Below, piece by piece: positions 35,770-44,798 of a stretch of DNA of 64,000 bases. Source of the DNA: Halorubrum sp. BV1. GTDB lineage: Archaea; Halobacteriota; Halobacteria; Halobacteriales; Haloferacaceae. Made by a program: the position numbers and the translations under genes. Position 1 is the first letter of the stretch. Each line of letters begins with the position of its first letter. The stretch is taken from the NCBI RefSeq assembly GCF_000746205.1, contig NZ_JQKV01000001.1:546814-610813 (forward strand). The letters run 5' to 3'. The notes beneath the pieces are model-generated. The model saw only the letters and a program-made list of their open reading frames with translations. It did no database searches and was not told the origin of the DNA.

Positions 35770-37662
35770 TTACTGAACTGCTGGGTCGGTCGGCCGTTTT
35801 ACGTACTTGTCGACGAGGTAGTCTCGGATTTGCTCCTCGCGGGCCTCAACAAAGTCTGTATAATTTTCTTTGTTCGGTTCGGTGTCCGGGAAGCAATTGA
35901 TGCGGCGGTACTTTTCGATCTCGGCCTCGGTGAGTTCATCGAACCATTCTAGCGGCAGTTTATCACCTTTTGAATTATTGACGTCTTTTTCGAGAAGCTG
36001 AAGATTGCCGATGCGGTGGACATCGACGGAATCGTCGACGGCAGCCTCGTAGCTGTCTTGTTTGGATTTTGGGTAAATGTGGTCGAGTTCCAAGCGGCCA
36101 ACGCTCTGCTCGGTGTATGATTCTTCAAGCAGACCAAGAATTGCTGCGACCTGCTTACTCCGGAAGACGCCCGCTGAACTGGTTGATGTGTTATGTGAAT
36201 CCAGAATTGCTTTCTCGATGTGCTCGATGGTCATCACCTCGCCCATCCGGTCAAGTAACTCGTCAGTGGGGAAGACTTCGAGATCGCCCTCGCTGTTATG
36301 AATCCGGGATAGTTCGACGGACATACCCCGGGCCTGTGATCCGGTCAGCGACTGCAATAATGTGACCTTCGCCAGGAATTCGAAGATAGCTCTTTGATTT
36401 GGCTCAGAAACTTCAGCGTCCTTGTTTTCGTAGTAGAATTTTGCGAAGAGAGCGACTGTGAGCATACTCGGTAGAGTCGATGCCGAGAAGCCGAGCGTTT
36501 CGACTGTCTCGAAGGCGTTGTCGACGGCTTTCTCAAACCTGCCGTGTGGGTTCCCAAGATCGCCTTTAGCGTACCACAGCTCCCGAAGTTCTTCGATTTC
36601 ATCGTCCTTTTCGAACGACTCAACCGTGTTCTGGAGAAGATCCTCATTGATAAGATAGACTAAACAGCGAGTGATAAATTCAATGTCGATGGCATCCTCA
36701 AAGCCTGGATAACGACCTGTAAGTCGCTCGACGAAGTCAGCGGTTCGTTCTCGGGGGAGGAAATCGCCGTCATCAACGTACGGAGCGTGCGACATCAACA
36801 GCGACTGGACGTACTGGTAGGGTTTTGGGCGGGAGCCGTTCAGATTAATTCGCTTGAAAATTTCGTGGACGTCATCCGAGGCGTAGGTGTCCTGAGTATT
36901 CGGCAATTCGTATTCTAAGACGCTCCGTTGGAAGTCAGTGGAGACATGTGTGACAATTTGTTGGAGCATGTTTCGTTGATCTGCTGTCGCATCAATAGCG
37001 GTCTCCTTGAGTAGATTGTTCACTTTAGCTGATGCTTCCGCATCTTTGAGCGGCACGCGGTCCTCGTCAAGGAACTCGCTCAGTGGGATCCAAAGCCGGT
37101 GGGTGCCATTGGTAATGGTGTAGTTGTCTGCCTGAGTACCGTTCAGTTCTCCAGTGGGTCGGAATTCAAACTCGTAATTGCCAGCCAGGTTGAGACCCTC
37201 TGCTTCAGGATAGGACGGACTACCAAAGAGGTTCAGACACAATTCCCGTTCCTCCCAGTGGCGTAGCCGGTCTTTCTCGCCACCCCGGCCACCTGTGTAC
37301 GCTGCGATGGAGCCACAGAGCCCGAGATAAGCGGAATTCACGCGCTGTTGGCCATCAATGACAAGATAGTCACAGCCGTTGTTTTCCTCGATGCGGGTGT
37401 TGGTCCGTTCGAAACCTTGGTCGCGGAGGTCATCGGGAAACCTGCCGGTCCCGCTCAGGTGCTGCTCAATGAACTGGTAGGTGGTGTATTCGTTTGTGTC
37501 GCGGACTTCCCAGAGGGTTACTTGGCCGACAGGGTAGTCCCGCATGAACGAATCGAAGAGAGCAGTGATCTGATTTTCTGTCCAAATAAATTCGCGTTGT
37601 AGGCCGGGGAGCATGACTCGGCCATTGACGCGGGAAACATAATCCGACAGCGTATTCAGCAT
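35770..37662 (-). CDS. GmrSD-like type IV restriction enzyme (DUF262 + DUF1524 HNH)
   Basis: The 630-residue protein has an N-terminal DUF262 (GmrS) domain with PGLQREFIW and the ParB-like nucleotide-binding motif VIDGQQR at about 101-107. A helical middle follows. The C-terminal DUF1524 (GmrD) HNH motif is LELDHIYPKSKQDSY with IGNLQLLEKDVNNSKGDKLP at about 523-575. Such fused GmrSD proteins cleave modified DNA using nucleotide hydrolysis. The motif residues are intact. It is divergent from the small gene at 37969. It probably serves in defence against phages with modified DNA. Confidence 0.9.
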   Translation of the reverse strand: MLNTLSDYVSRVNGRVMLPGLQREFIWTENQITALFDSFMRDYPVGQVTLWEVRDTNEYTTYQFIEQHLSGTGRFPDDLRDQGFERTNTRIEENNGCDYLVIDGQQRVNSAYLGLCGSIAAYTGGRGGEKDRLRHWEERELCLNLFGSPSYPEAEGLNLAGNYEFEFRPTGELNGTQADNYTITNGTHRLWIPLSEFLDEDRVPLKDAEASAKVNNLLKETAIDATADQRNMLQQIVTHVSTDFQRSVLEYELPNTQDTYASDDVHEIFKRINLNGSRPKPYQYVQSLLMSHAPYVDDGDFLPRERTADFVERLTGRYPGFEDAIDIEFITRCLVYLINEDLLQNTVESFEKDDEIEELRELWYAKGDLGNPHGRFEKAVDNAFETVETLGFSASTLPSMLTVALFAKFYYENKDAEVSEPNQRAIFEFLAKVTLLQSLTGSQARGMSVELSRIHNSEGDLEVFPTDELLDRMGEVMTIEHIEKAILDSHNTSTSSAGVFRSKQVAAILGLLEESYTEQSVGRLELDHIYPKSKQDSYEAAVDDSVDVHRIGNLQLLEKDVNNSKGDKLPLEWFDELTEAEIEKYRRINCFPDTEPNKENYTDFVEAREEQIRDYLVDKYVKRPTDPAVQ

Positions 37663-37968
37663 CTCTAAAGAGTCTTATTTAGCACAGTCAAATAAGGATG
37701 GGTGCGTCGAACTATAATCGCGAACGACGTCAACACACCAGAAGTCTACTACCATATACGTTCAGTGAGGGCAAATAGGTACATTGCTCCACTACCCGCA
37801 TCACGAAGCATCACTCCATCCTCCGTAAGCGCCCGGCTAGAGTTGACTGTATCATCAGCCGGCAGGACCAATTCTCGGAAAACGGGAGATATTGAACATG
37901 CCACTTGATCTCGGTAACTAAGCCAGGCCCACCCAATCTTCAACACCGCCTATACAATAACCGAAAAT
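37663..37968. other. 306-bp divergent intergenic region, no gene seen
   Basis: The region lies between the GmrSD-like gene (minus) and the gene at 37969 (plus). It is mildly AT-rich, with TATA-like stretches near 37670-37690 (for the minus gene) and 37950-37965. Short frames on both strands lack convincing composition. I call nothing here. Confidence 0.4.
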
Positions 37969-38313
37969 ATGGGGACACAGGTGGGCGAACAACTCTCGAC
38001 CCTCAACCAGGGTGACCTTGTCACTGTAACAGCAGCGGAGACCCACTACCGTGGTGAAGTCGTTGGGGTCAATCGCCAGCAGTGCGACCTCGTTGCAGGC
38101 TTTATGGAAGACGGCTACATTGGCGTCCAGTTACGCGTAGACAACGAGTCGCTCAACCGCAACGATCTTGCGACCGAGTATCTGCTGGTGAGCGCTACTG
38201 AGGAGGTGCCACGGTCCTGGAGTCAGGCCACGATGTCGATATACGATCCTGTTGAAGACACAGCTATCGAGGCCCTTGGGGCTGTTTCCGAGATTGAAAC
38301 CCACACTGACTGA
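37969..38313 (+). CDS. small hypothetical protein, SH3-like pattern
   Basis: The 114-residue protein has a beta-rich first half: LNQGDLVTVTAAETHYRGEVV and VGVNRQQCDLVAGF, consistent with a small barrel of the SH3/KOW or Sm type. The C-terminus is acidic. It is convergent with the nuclease gene at 38330 (stops 16 nt apart). No function can be assigned. Confidence 0.5.
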   Translation: MGTQVGEQLSTLNQGDLVTVTAAETHYRGEVVGVNRQQCDLVAGFMEDGYIGVQLRVDNESLNRNDLATEYLLVSATEEVPRSWSQATMSIYDPVEDTAIEALGAVSEIETHTD

Positions 38314-38329
38314 GGGTTACGATTGGTCG

Positions 38330-39706
38330 CTATCGCTTGGGCTGAAGTGGGCCTAGGAATTCGCCTACTGGCTCTGTTTCGAAGACTGTCTGGTAGGATT
38401 GTTCGAAAACCTCGTTCAGGACAGTCAGAAGGTCGGGGTTGTTGACGCAAAACTGTCTGAGGGCGGAGTCTAGTTGTTCAAGATACGACCCGGCTAGGTT
38501 CTGCGGGTCAAGTGGGTATTCCTTCGAACAGAGCGTGGACGCACTACCCAGGCGGGTCTTATCGATGTCTACCGCCGCGAGCGCGTCGTCAAGTCGGCTT
38601 GCATACTCAGTAGTCGCTAAGGAAGTAAACACGTCGTTGAATGACTGGCCGTCGCCCTGCGGGGTCGTGTGAACGTTTCGATGTGGAGGGAGGCGGAGTC
38701 TGAAGGTGAGGGTCTGATTCCGGAGGGAGTCAGTCGTCGGCGAGTGGCGGAAGTAGAGCCGAATCGTACTAGTTCTGTTGAGTGGGTCCTGGTCCCAATA
38801 GGCCGGGAGCAGGCCCTGCCACTTCGCATTGCTGGACGGTGAGGTGAGCCATCGAGACTCCTCGAAGTCATACGATTCGCGGAGTCTAGACTCCCAGTTG
38901 GATCGGAGGTACTTGCTGAGGTTCTCGAAATCGCTCTCGAACTGGCTGTTTGCCTTCTCCACTTGTTCAATGAGGTCGCTGTACTCGAAGTAGAGGTTGA
39001 GTCGCTTGCTAAGCTGCGATTCGTCGAATGGTGAATCCATGTTTTCGGTCTCCTTAAGTGACTGTATGAAATCGGTGAACTGCACGACGCTCCGGTGGGG
39101 GTAGTCGAACAACGAGCCCTGTTTGCGGTCGAAGGTTGCGACGATGTCTTTCCAGGCCACCGATTGGAAGCTATCGGCGGTTGCGTCCTCAGCGCTGTCA
39201 CGCTTGAGGTACGCGTAGTCAGTGTTAGTCAGTCGATCGACGGCAACCTCATCGGAGTCGAACCAGCTGAAGTTCCACCGGTCGGCCTCGGCGTATGCAG
39301 GTGTCTGGTTCTGGCCTTCTGTGGCGCCTACCTTCAGTTCAAGGAAGACTGCCCATCGTGGGTGATCGCTGAGCGCGCTGCCCCCACAGATGACTAGGTC
39401 GATACGGCCATCTGAGCCGACGTCGCCGATTTGCACCTCGGTCTCCATCTCGACGTGCTGGCCCTGGATATTGTGGTAGTGAACGCCGAGACACTCCAGA
39501 AACGCCTCCAGCAGTGTTTCGTCGAATCCATGGGGTTTCTGCGGGTCCAGAAAGTACCGAAGGCTGTCCTGATACTGCTTTTCGCGAGGCCCCGAGAGGA
39601 CGGAATACAAGCCCTCGGGCCGCTGAACCTTCCGATCGAGTTGTAGGTACTCCTCGATGAAGGCTTCTAGAGCCCCGGGTTCAAAATCCGGGACATTCTC
39701 GGTCAT
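38330..39706 (-). CDS. PD-(D/E)XK nuclease superfamily protein (PDDEXK_4-like)
   Basis: The 458-residue protein shows the family's opening pattern REKQYQDSLRYFLDPQKPHG at about 41-60, then GRIDLVI (D103) and AVFLELKVG (E123, K125), completing a D...E-x-K site, followed by NQTPAYAEA with the conserved Q. The C-terminal 300 residues form a helical and beta domain without motifs. Such nucleases often sit alone in defence islands. It is the last island gene before the tRNA, with no partner on the same strand. Confidence 0.85.
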   Translation of the reverse strand: MTENVPDFEPGALEAFIEEYLQLDRKVQRPEGLYSVLSGPREKQYQDSLRYFLDPQKPHGFDETLLEAFLECLGVHYHNIQGQHVEMETEVQIGDVGSDGRIDLVICGGSALSDHPRWAVFLELKVGATEGQNQTPAYAEADRWNFSWFDSDEVAVDRLTNTDYAYLKRDSAEDATADSFQSVAWKDIVATFDRKQGSLFDYPHRSVVQFTDFIQSLKETENMDSPFDESQLSKRLNLYFEYSDLIEQVEKANSQFESDFENLSKYLRSNWESRLRESYDFEESRWLTSPSSNAKWQGLLPAYWDQDPLNRTSTIRLYFRHSPTTDSLRNQTLTFRLRLPPHRNVHTTPQGDGQSFNDVFTSLATTEYASRLDDALAAVDIDKTRLGSASTLCSKEYPLDPQNLAGSYLEQLDSALRQFCVNNPDLLTVLNEVFEQSYQTVFETEPVGEFLGPLQPKR

Positions 39707-40060
39707 AAGCTGAGGATTTGGCGGCTGGACGCTTCAAACTATGTCGTCTAACTGAACAACACCTGCTATCGAACGATTCCTCTTATTGTTTGTTGATGGC
39801 TTGTGATATGCTACCACTTGTTTGACCTCTAGGAAAATGATCTATTTTTGGTAATTCTCGCGAGAGTCATACTGTTTTCTGGCGCGTATACGAGGTCAGA
39901 ACCGAGATTTATGTCCCTGGGCTGTCCAGTAAATCCTGGCGAATCGCAGGACAGCAGGGACCCCCGTTCGATAATCGAATGAAATCAAGCGCGTGAACGA
40001 CGGTCCGTTTATAAATGATGTACCGCCGTCTTGCGAATGTGATCCGTTCGAAAAACGAAT
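39707..40060. other. 354-bp non-coding junction between island and tRNA
   Basis: No gene was found. The segment holds an 11-bp hairpin (39915-39959), an 18-bp repeat also present next to the tRNA, and TTTATAAA (40008-40015), which can serve as a TATA box on either strand. Base composition moves from AT-rich on the left to the GC-rich core right of the tRNA. Confidence 0.5.
39915..39959 (-). repeat. hairpin in the tRNA-proximal junction
   Basis: CCCTG (39915-39919) with CTGTCC (39922-39927) pairs with GGACAG (39949-39954) and CAGGG (39955-39959), an 11-bp stem with a 2-nt bulge and a 21-nt loop. TTTATAAA lies 49 nt further right, so a minus-strand transcript could run into it. A small RNA, a terminator, or a recombinase site are all possible. 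Confidence 0.45.
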
Positions 40061-40061
40061 G
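39964..40061. repeat. imperfect 18-bp direct repeat abutting the tRNA 3' end
   Basis: CCGTTCGATAATCGAATG (39964-39981) and CCGTTCGAAAAACGAATG (40044-40061) differ at 2 of 18 positions and are 80 bp apart. Each is itself an inverted repeat. The right copy touches the last base of the tRNA gene. On the tRNA strand it reads as a hairpin with a T-run, so it may be the tRNA terminator, and the second copy may mark an earlier integration or duplication. Confidence 0.55.
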
Positions 40062-40134
40062 GGCGCTGCAGGATTTGAACCCGCGACAGCTTGGTCCGAA
40101 GCCAAGCACTCTATCCAGACTGAGCTAAGCGCCC
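40061..40134 (-). tRNA. tRNA-Arg (anticodon TCG)
   Basis: The minus strand gives a complete 74-nt cloverleaf. The acceptor GGGCGCT pairs with AGCGCCC, the anticodon stem CTTGG pairs with CCAAG around loop CTTCGGA (anticodon TCG), and the T arm is GCGGG-TTCAAAT-CCTGC. The CCA is not encoded. On the minus strand CTTAAC at about 40162-40167 is a likely TATA element about 28 nt before the 5' end. The 3' end faces the island, the usual polarity of a tRNA used as an integration site. Confidence 0.96.
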
Positions 40135-40344
40135 CTGTATTCGGTACTTGCTGTGGTGGTGTTAAGTCCCGCGATTTTGTGTGGATTCCAGCCGAGCGGT
40201 GTCGATCGCTCCGGTCATCGCTGGCGATCAAAAAGAATATTATTCGTACTGGGGATTGTTCCTGTAGTTAGATGTGTCTTGGTCGTACGGCGTCACAGCC
40301 GAACGAGCGGCCCGAATTTCTTCAGCCGTCCCTGAGGTGCGCCC

Positions 40345-40947
40345 ATGTATGACCTGAGGCCCCACTTCGAGGAAGAAGTGGAACTCGGCACGAATCTTCT
40401 GTTGACCGGACCGCCACTGAGCGGGAAACGGTCCTTGATGTTAGATATGTTGGCAGACGGAACCGACGCCGGCGACGGTGCCATCGTCGTCACGACCAAG
40501 GACGGAGGCGAGCGCGTGCTGAAAGACTACGCGAAGCGGACGCCCTACGAAGGCAAACCCGTCGCCGTCGTCGACTGCGTGACTCGCCAACAGGGCGTGA
40601 GCGATCCGGGTGAGTCAGACCGGATCAAATACGCGTCATCGCCCGTCGACATGACCGGGATCGGTATCAAACTCTCCGAGTTCTTACAGGCGTTCAGCGA
40701 CCGCGGTATTGACCGAAACCGCGTGATGGTACACTCGCTGTCGACGCTTTTGATGTACTCGGACTTACAGACCGTGTTCCGGTTTCTTCACGTGTTCACC
40801 GGTCGAATCCAGAGCGTGAACGGACTCGGGCTCTTCAGTATCGACTCGACCGCACACGACGATCAGGCGATGAACACGATAAAACAGCTCTTCGACGGCG
40901 TCATCACGCTTTCAGAAGACAGCGAACCCGAGATCCGACTCGCCTGA
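40345..40947 (+). CDS. RecA-superfamily ATPase (KaiC-like, HTR-like protein)
   Basis: The 200-residue protein has a Walker A LLTGPPLSGKRSLML (residues about 18-32) and a RecA-like core, with VMVHSLSTLLMY and LGLFSIDSTAHDDQ at the strand positions where KaiC-type proteins place Walker B and motif 3. It is a single-domain, short relative of KaiC found widely in haloarchaea. The role is not known, perhaps signalling or chemotaxis. It is the first chromosomal gene right of the tRNA, with its own 210-bp upstream region. Confidence 0.8.
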   Translation: MYDLRPHFEEEVELGTNLLLTGPPLSGKRSLMLDMLADGTDAGDGAIVVTTKDGGERVLKDYAKRTPYEGKPVAVVDCVTRQQGVSDPGESDRIKYASSPVDMTGIGIKLSEFLQAFSDRGIDRNRVMVHSLSTLLMYSDLQTVFRFLHVFTGRIQSVNGLGLFSIDSTAHDDQAMNTIKQLFDGVITLSEDSEPEIRLA

Positions 40948-41018
40948 AACGCGGACGCGGCGGGTTCGGAGACCGGATCGGAAGATGATTTACGGTGTCC
41001 CAGCGCGTACCCTGACGC

Positions 41019-41441
41019 ATGCCGATCACTAACGACACCGCGCTCGATGCCGTGTTCGATGCCGACACGATCGCCGTCGTCGGCTGTTCGACGACGTCCG
41101 GTAAGGCCGCCCACGAGGTGCCGGCGTACCTCAAGCGGCACGGCTACCGCGTGATTCCGGTGAACCCCTTCGCCGACGAGGTGCTCGGCGAGACCGCCTA
41201 CGACGCGATCGGCGACATCGAAGCCGAAATCGACGTCGTCGACGTGTTCCGGCCGAGCGACGAAGTGCCGGAGATCGCCGCGGCCGTCCGCGATCGGCAC
41301 GCGGCGCGGGGTGACGTCGAAACGATGTGGCTCCAACTCGGTATCAGTCACGACGAGGCGGCAGCCGAGACGGAGGCAGAGGGGATCGACGTGGTGCAGG
41401 ACCGCTGTATGAAAGTCGAGCACGAGCGGTTACGCGGCTAA
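41019..41441 (+). CDS. CoA-binding domain protein (YccU-like)
   Basis: The 140-residue Rossmann-fold protein begins with IAVVGCSTTSGKAAHEVPAYL and continues RVIPVNPFADEVLGETAY, DVVDVFRPSDEV and IDVVQDRCMKVEH, the standard CoA_binding_2 family pattern (bacterial YccU). It probably binds CoA or a related nucleotide; its biological role is not established. GATTTACGG at about 40986-40994 is 25-33 nt before the ATG, fitting a leaderless start. Confidence 0.9.
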   Translation: MPITNDTALDAVFDADTIAVVGCSTTSGKAAHEVPAYLKRHGYRVIPVNPFADEVLGETAYDAIGDIEAEIDVVDVFRPSDEVPEIAAAVRDRHAARGDVETMWLQLGISHDEAAAETEAEGIDVVQDRCMKVEHERLRG

Positions 41442-41504
41442 CGACCCGGTCGGCGAAACAGCGGATCGAACACACTTATGCCGTTCGTCCGGCTTCGGAG
41501 AGGT

Positions 41505-43466
41505 ATGAGCGAGACCGATGCGGAGGCCGACGACGCGGCCGTGGTGACGGTCGTCCTCCCGGACGGATCAGAACTCGACGTGCCGGAAGAGGCGACGGTC
41601 GAAGACGTCGCCTACGAGATCGGCCCCGGACTCGGCCGCGACACCGTCGCGGGAAAGATCGACGGGGAACTCGTCGAAAAGCACGCGACGGTCCACGACG
41701 GTGCACAGATCGAGATCGTCACGGACCAGTCCGACGAGTACCTCACCGTGTTGCGCCATTCCGCCGCCCACGTGTTCGCGCAGGCGCTCCAGCGGCTCCA
41801 CCCCGAGGCGACGCTCACCATCGGTCCGCCAACCGACGAGGGGTTCTACTATGACGTGACCGACGTCGACCTCGACGAGGACGACCTCGACGCGATCGAA
41901 GCCGAGATGGAGGCGATCATCGAGGCCGACTACGAGATCGAGCGCGAGGTCCGCTCGCGCGAGGACGCCAAAGCGATCTACGCCGACAACGAGTACAAAC
42001 GGCAGATACTGGAGGAGGAGGCCGACGACGAGGAGGTCACCTTCTACGTGCAGGACGGCTGGCGGGACCTCTGTCAGGGGCCGCACGTCGACTCGACCGG
42101 CGAGATCGGCGCGGCGACCCTACTGGAGGTGTCGGCCGCCTACTGGCGCGGCGACGAGGACAACGACACCCTCACTCGCGTGTACGGGACCGCGTTCGCC
42201 TCCGAGTCCGACCTCGAAGAGCACTTGGAGCTGCGCGAGCAGGCCAAAGAGCGCGATCACCGGAAGATCGGACAGGAGATGAACCTCTTTTCGATCCCGA
42301 CGGTGACCGGTCCCGGACTCCCGCTGTATCACCCGCCGGGGAAGACGGTGCTCCGCGAGCTGTCGAACTTCGCGAACGAGCTGAACCGCGAGAACGGCTA
42401 CGAGGAGGTCGAGACGCCGCATGTGTTCCGGACGGAGCTGTGGAAAAAGTCCGGCCACTACGAGAACTACAAAGACGACATGTTCCTCCTCGACGTCAAC
42501 GACGAGGAGTACGGCCTGAAGCCGATGAACTGCCCGGGTCACGCGACGATCTTCGACCAGCAGTCGTGGTCGTACCGCGACCTCCCCCAGCGCTACTTCG
42601 AGAACGGGAAGGTGTATCGGAAAGAACAGCGTGGCGAACTCTCCGGGCTCTCGCGGGTGTGGTCGTTCACCATCGACGACGGCCACCTGTTCGTGCGGCC
42701 CGACCAGATCCGTCAGGAGATCGAGTCGGTGATCGAGATGATCTTCGAGGTCGTGGAGACGCTCGATCTTGAGGTCGAGGTCGCGCTGGCGACGCGACCA
42801 GACAAGTCCGTCGGCGGTGACGAGATCTGGGAGTCCGCCGAGGACCAGCTCCGCGACGTGTTGGAGTCGGGCGGCTACGACTACGACGTCGAGCCCGGCG
42901 ACGGGGCCTTCTACGGTCCGAAGATCGACTTCGGCTTCGAGGACGCCCTCGGCCGCGTCTGGGACGGGCCGACCGTCCAACTCGATTTCAACATGCCGGA
43001 GCGGTTCGACCTGACCTACACCGGCGAGGACAACGAGGAGCACCAGCCGGTGATGATTCACCGGGCGCTGTACGGCAGCTACGAACGATTCTTCATGGTG
43101 CTCATCGAGCACTTCGACGGGGACTTCCCGCTGTGGCTCGCCCCGGAGCAGGTCCGCATCCTCCCCGTCTCCGACGAGACGCTGGGGTACGCCCACCGCG
43201 TAAAAAACACGTTGGAAGACGCCGGCTTCCGCGTCGAAGTCGAGGACCGCGACTGGACGGTCGGCCGCAAGATCCGCGCGGGCCACGACGACCGGCTCCC
43301 GTACATGGTGATCGTCGGCGACGACGAGCAGGAGGCTGGAACCGTCTCCGTACGCGACCGCTTCGAGAACCAGCGCGGCGACGTCGCCCTCGACACCTTT
43401 GTCGACCATCTCGTCGACGAGCGCGATGAGAAGCGGACGGAGCCCGACTTCGTCGACGCGGACTAG
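41505..43466 (+). CDS. thrS: threonyl-tRNA synthetase
   Basis: The 653-residue cytosolic enzyme charges tRNA-Thr. The N-terminal TGS domain (about 8-75) is followed by the second additional domain, with HSAAHVFAQAL, then the class II core: motif 1 around LREGLSN-like ELSNFANELN and VETPHVF, motif 2 YRKEQRGELSGLSRVWSF, motif 3 HRALYGSYERFFMVLIEH, and the anticodon domain after WLAPEQVRILPVSD. I choose the ATG at 41505 over 41478 because ACTTATG at about 41476 serves as TATA element for a leaderless start. It is a bacterial-type full-length form. Confidence 0.97.
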   Translation: MSETDAEADDAAVVTVVLPDGSELDVPEEATVEDVAYEIGPGLGRDTVAGKIDGELVEKHATVHDGAQIEIVTDQSDEYLTVLRHSAAHVFAQALQRLHPEATLTIGPPTDEGFYYDVTDVDLDEDDLDAIEAEMEAIIEADYEIEREVRSREDAKAIYADNEYKRQILEEEADDEEVTFYVQDGWRDLCQGPHVDSTGEIGAATLLEVSAAYWRGDEDNDTLTRVYGTAFASESDLEEHLELREQAKERDHRKIGQEMNLFSIPTVTGPGLPLYHPPGKTVLRELSNFANELNRENGYEEVETPHVFRTELWKKSGHYENYKDDMFLLDVNDEEYGLKPMNCPGHATIFDQQSWSYRDLPQRYFENGKVYRKEQRGELSGLSRVWSFTIDDGHLFVRPDQIRQEIESVIEMIFEVVETLDLEVEVALATRPDKSVGGDEIWESAEDQLRDVLESGGYDYDVEPGDGAFYGPKIDFGFEDALGRVWDGPTVQLDFNMPERFDLTYTGEDNEEHQPVMIHRALYGSYERFFMVLIEHFDGDFPLWLAPEQVRILPVSDETLGYAHRVKNTLEDAGFRVEVEDRDWTVGRKIRAGHDDRLPYMVIVGDDEQEAGTVSVRDRFENQRGDVALDTFVDHLVDERDEKRTEPDFVDAD

Positions 43467-43553
43467 CCTCGTCTCGGCCGCCCCCGTGGTCCGGTGTGCC
43501 ATGGGAACGCTCGTTCCGCTGAACTTTTGGCGGTCACCGCCGCGATATCGGGT

Positions 43554-44726
43554 ATGAGCGAAACGCCGCAGATCGACCCCTCGATCGAGGCAGCGCCCGA
43601 GGTCGACGAGCTGACGCCGCCGGACCGAACGCTTTTGGGTCCCGGCCCGAGCGACGTCCACCCCCGCGTGCTCAGAGCGATGAGCACGCCGCTCGTCGGC
43701 CACCTCGACCCGACGTTCATCGAGATCATGGACGAGGTACAAGACCTCCTCCGATACACGTTCCGGACCGACAACCGGTGGACGATCCCCGTCTCCGGTA
43801 CCGGTTCCGCGTCGATGGAAGCCGCGATCGGCAACCTCGTCGAACCCGGTGACACGATGTTGGTTCCGACGAACGGGTACTTCGGCGGTCGGATGCGGTC
43901 GATGGCAGAGCGCGCCGGCGGCGACGTGGTCACGGTCGACGCGCCGTGGGGCGAGCCCCTCGACCCCGTCGACGTCGAGCGCGCGTTCGACCGCCACCAA
44001 CCGGACGTGTTCGGGTTCGTCCACGCCGAGACCTCGACGGGCGTGTTACAGCCGAACGTCTCGGAACTGACCGACATCGCCCACGCCCACGACGCGTACG
44101 TCATCGCCGACTCCGTCACGTCGCTCGGCGGGGTCGAACTGCGAGTCGACGACTGGGGGATCGATGTCGCGTACTCCGGGCCGCAAAAGTGCCTCTCGTG
44201 TCCGCCCGGCGCGAGTCCGCTCACGCTCAACGACCGAGCGATGGACAAGGTGCTTGACCGCGAGGAGCCGACCAGGTCGTGGTACCTCGACCTCTCGCTT
44301 CTGGAGGGGTACTGGGGCGACGAGCGCTCGTATCACCACACCGCGCCGATCACGAACGTGTACGCGCTCCGTGAGGCGCTCCGGCTGGTCGCCGAGGAAG
44401 GCATCGAAGCGCGGTGGGACCGTCACCGTGCGGTCGCCAGCGAACTGAAAGCGGGGGTACAGGACCTCGGCTTGGAGATGAACGCGGCCGACGAGTACTG
44501 GCTCCCGAGCCTGAACGCCGTGCGCGTTCCCGACGGCGTCGATGACGCCGCGGTCATCGACCACTTACTCGCCGAGTACGACGTTGAGATCGCCTCGGGA
44601 CTCGGCGACCTCGCGGGCGACATCTGGCGGATCGGCTGTATGGGACACTCCGCCCGGCGGAAAAACGTCGAGTACGCGCTGGCCGCGCTGGAGGACGCGC
44701 TCGCCGCGCAGGGACACGAGGCGTAG
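43554..44726 (+). CDS. class V aminotransferase (alanine-glyoxylate/serine-pyruvate type)
   Basis: The 390-residue PLP enzyme shows LLGPGPSDVHPRVL at the start, SGTGSASMEAAIGNL, FVHAETSTGVLQP, IADSVTSLGGVEL and the PLP lysine in SGPQKCLSCPPGASPL, the pattern of serine/alanine-glyoxylate aminotransferases. The substrate cannot be read from sequence. The ATG at 43554 is preferred; an upstream ATG at 43494 falls before the TATA-like CTTTTG (about 43524). It lies 87 nt behind thrS on the same strand. Confidence 0.93.
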   Translation: MSETPQIDPSIEAAPEVDELTPPDRTLLGPGPSDVHPRVLRAMSTPLVGHLDPTFIEIMDEVQDLLRYTFRTDNRWTIPVSGTGSASMEAAIGNLVEPGDTMLVPTNGYFGGRMRSMAERAGGDVVTVDAPWGEPLDPVDVERAFDRHQPDVFGFVHAETSTGVLQPNVSELTDIAHAHDAYVIADSVTSLGGVELRVDDWGIDVAYSGPQKCLSCPPGASPLTLNDRAMDKVLDREEPTRSWYLDLSLLEGYWGDERSYHHTAPITNVYALREALRLVAEEGIEARWDRHRAVASELKAGVQDLGLEMNAADEYWLPSLNAVRVPDGVDDAAVIDHLLAEYDVEIASGLGDLAGDIWRIGCMGHSARRKNVEYALAALEDALAAQGHEA

Positions 44727-44798
44727 GGCTCTCAGGTTCCGCGCCGGCGACGCGTCCGAGCCGGAAGCTTTTGTCCGCGCGCCGCGTTCGACTCGACC

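Noticed and set aside
40061..40134. A second tRNA or tRNA fragment near the integrase as the opposite attachment site
   Set aside because: I looked for the tRNA 3' sequence around 937-1052 and 2624-2962 and elsewhere in the island and found none; the other end is probably outside the window.
42120..44024. A 634-residue minus-strand frame across thrS and the aminotransferase
   Set aside because: It is the antisense shadow of two clearly real genes in GC-rich DNA and has no motif.
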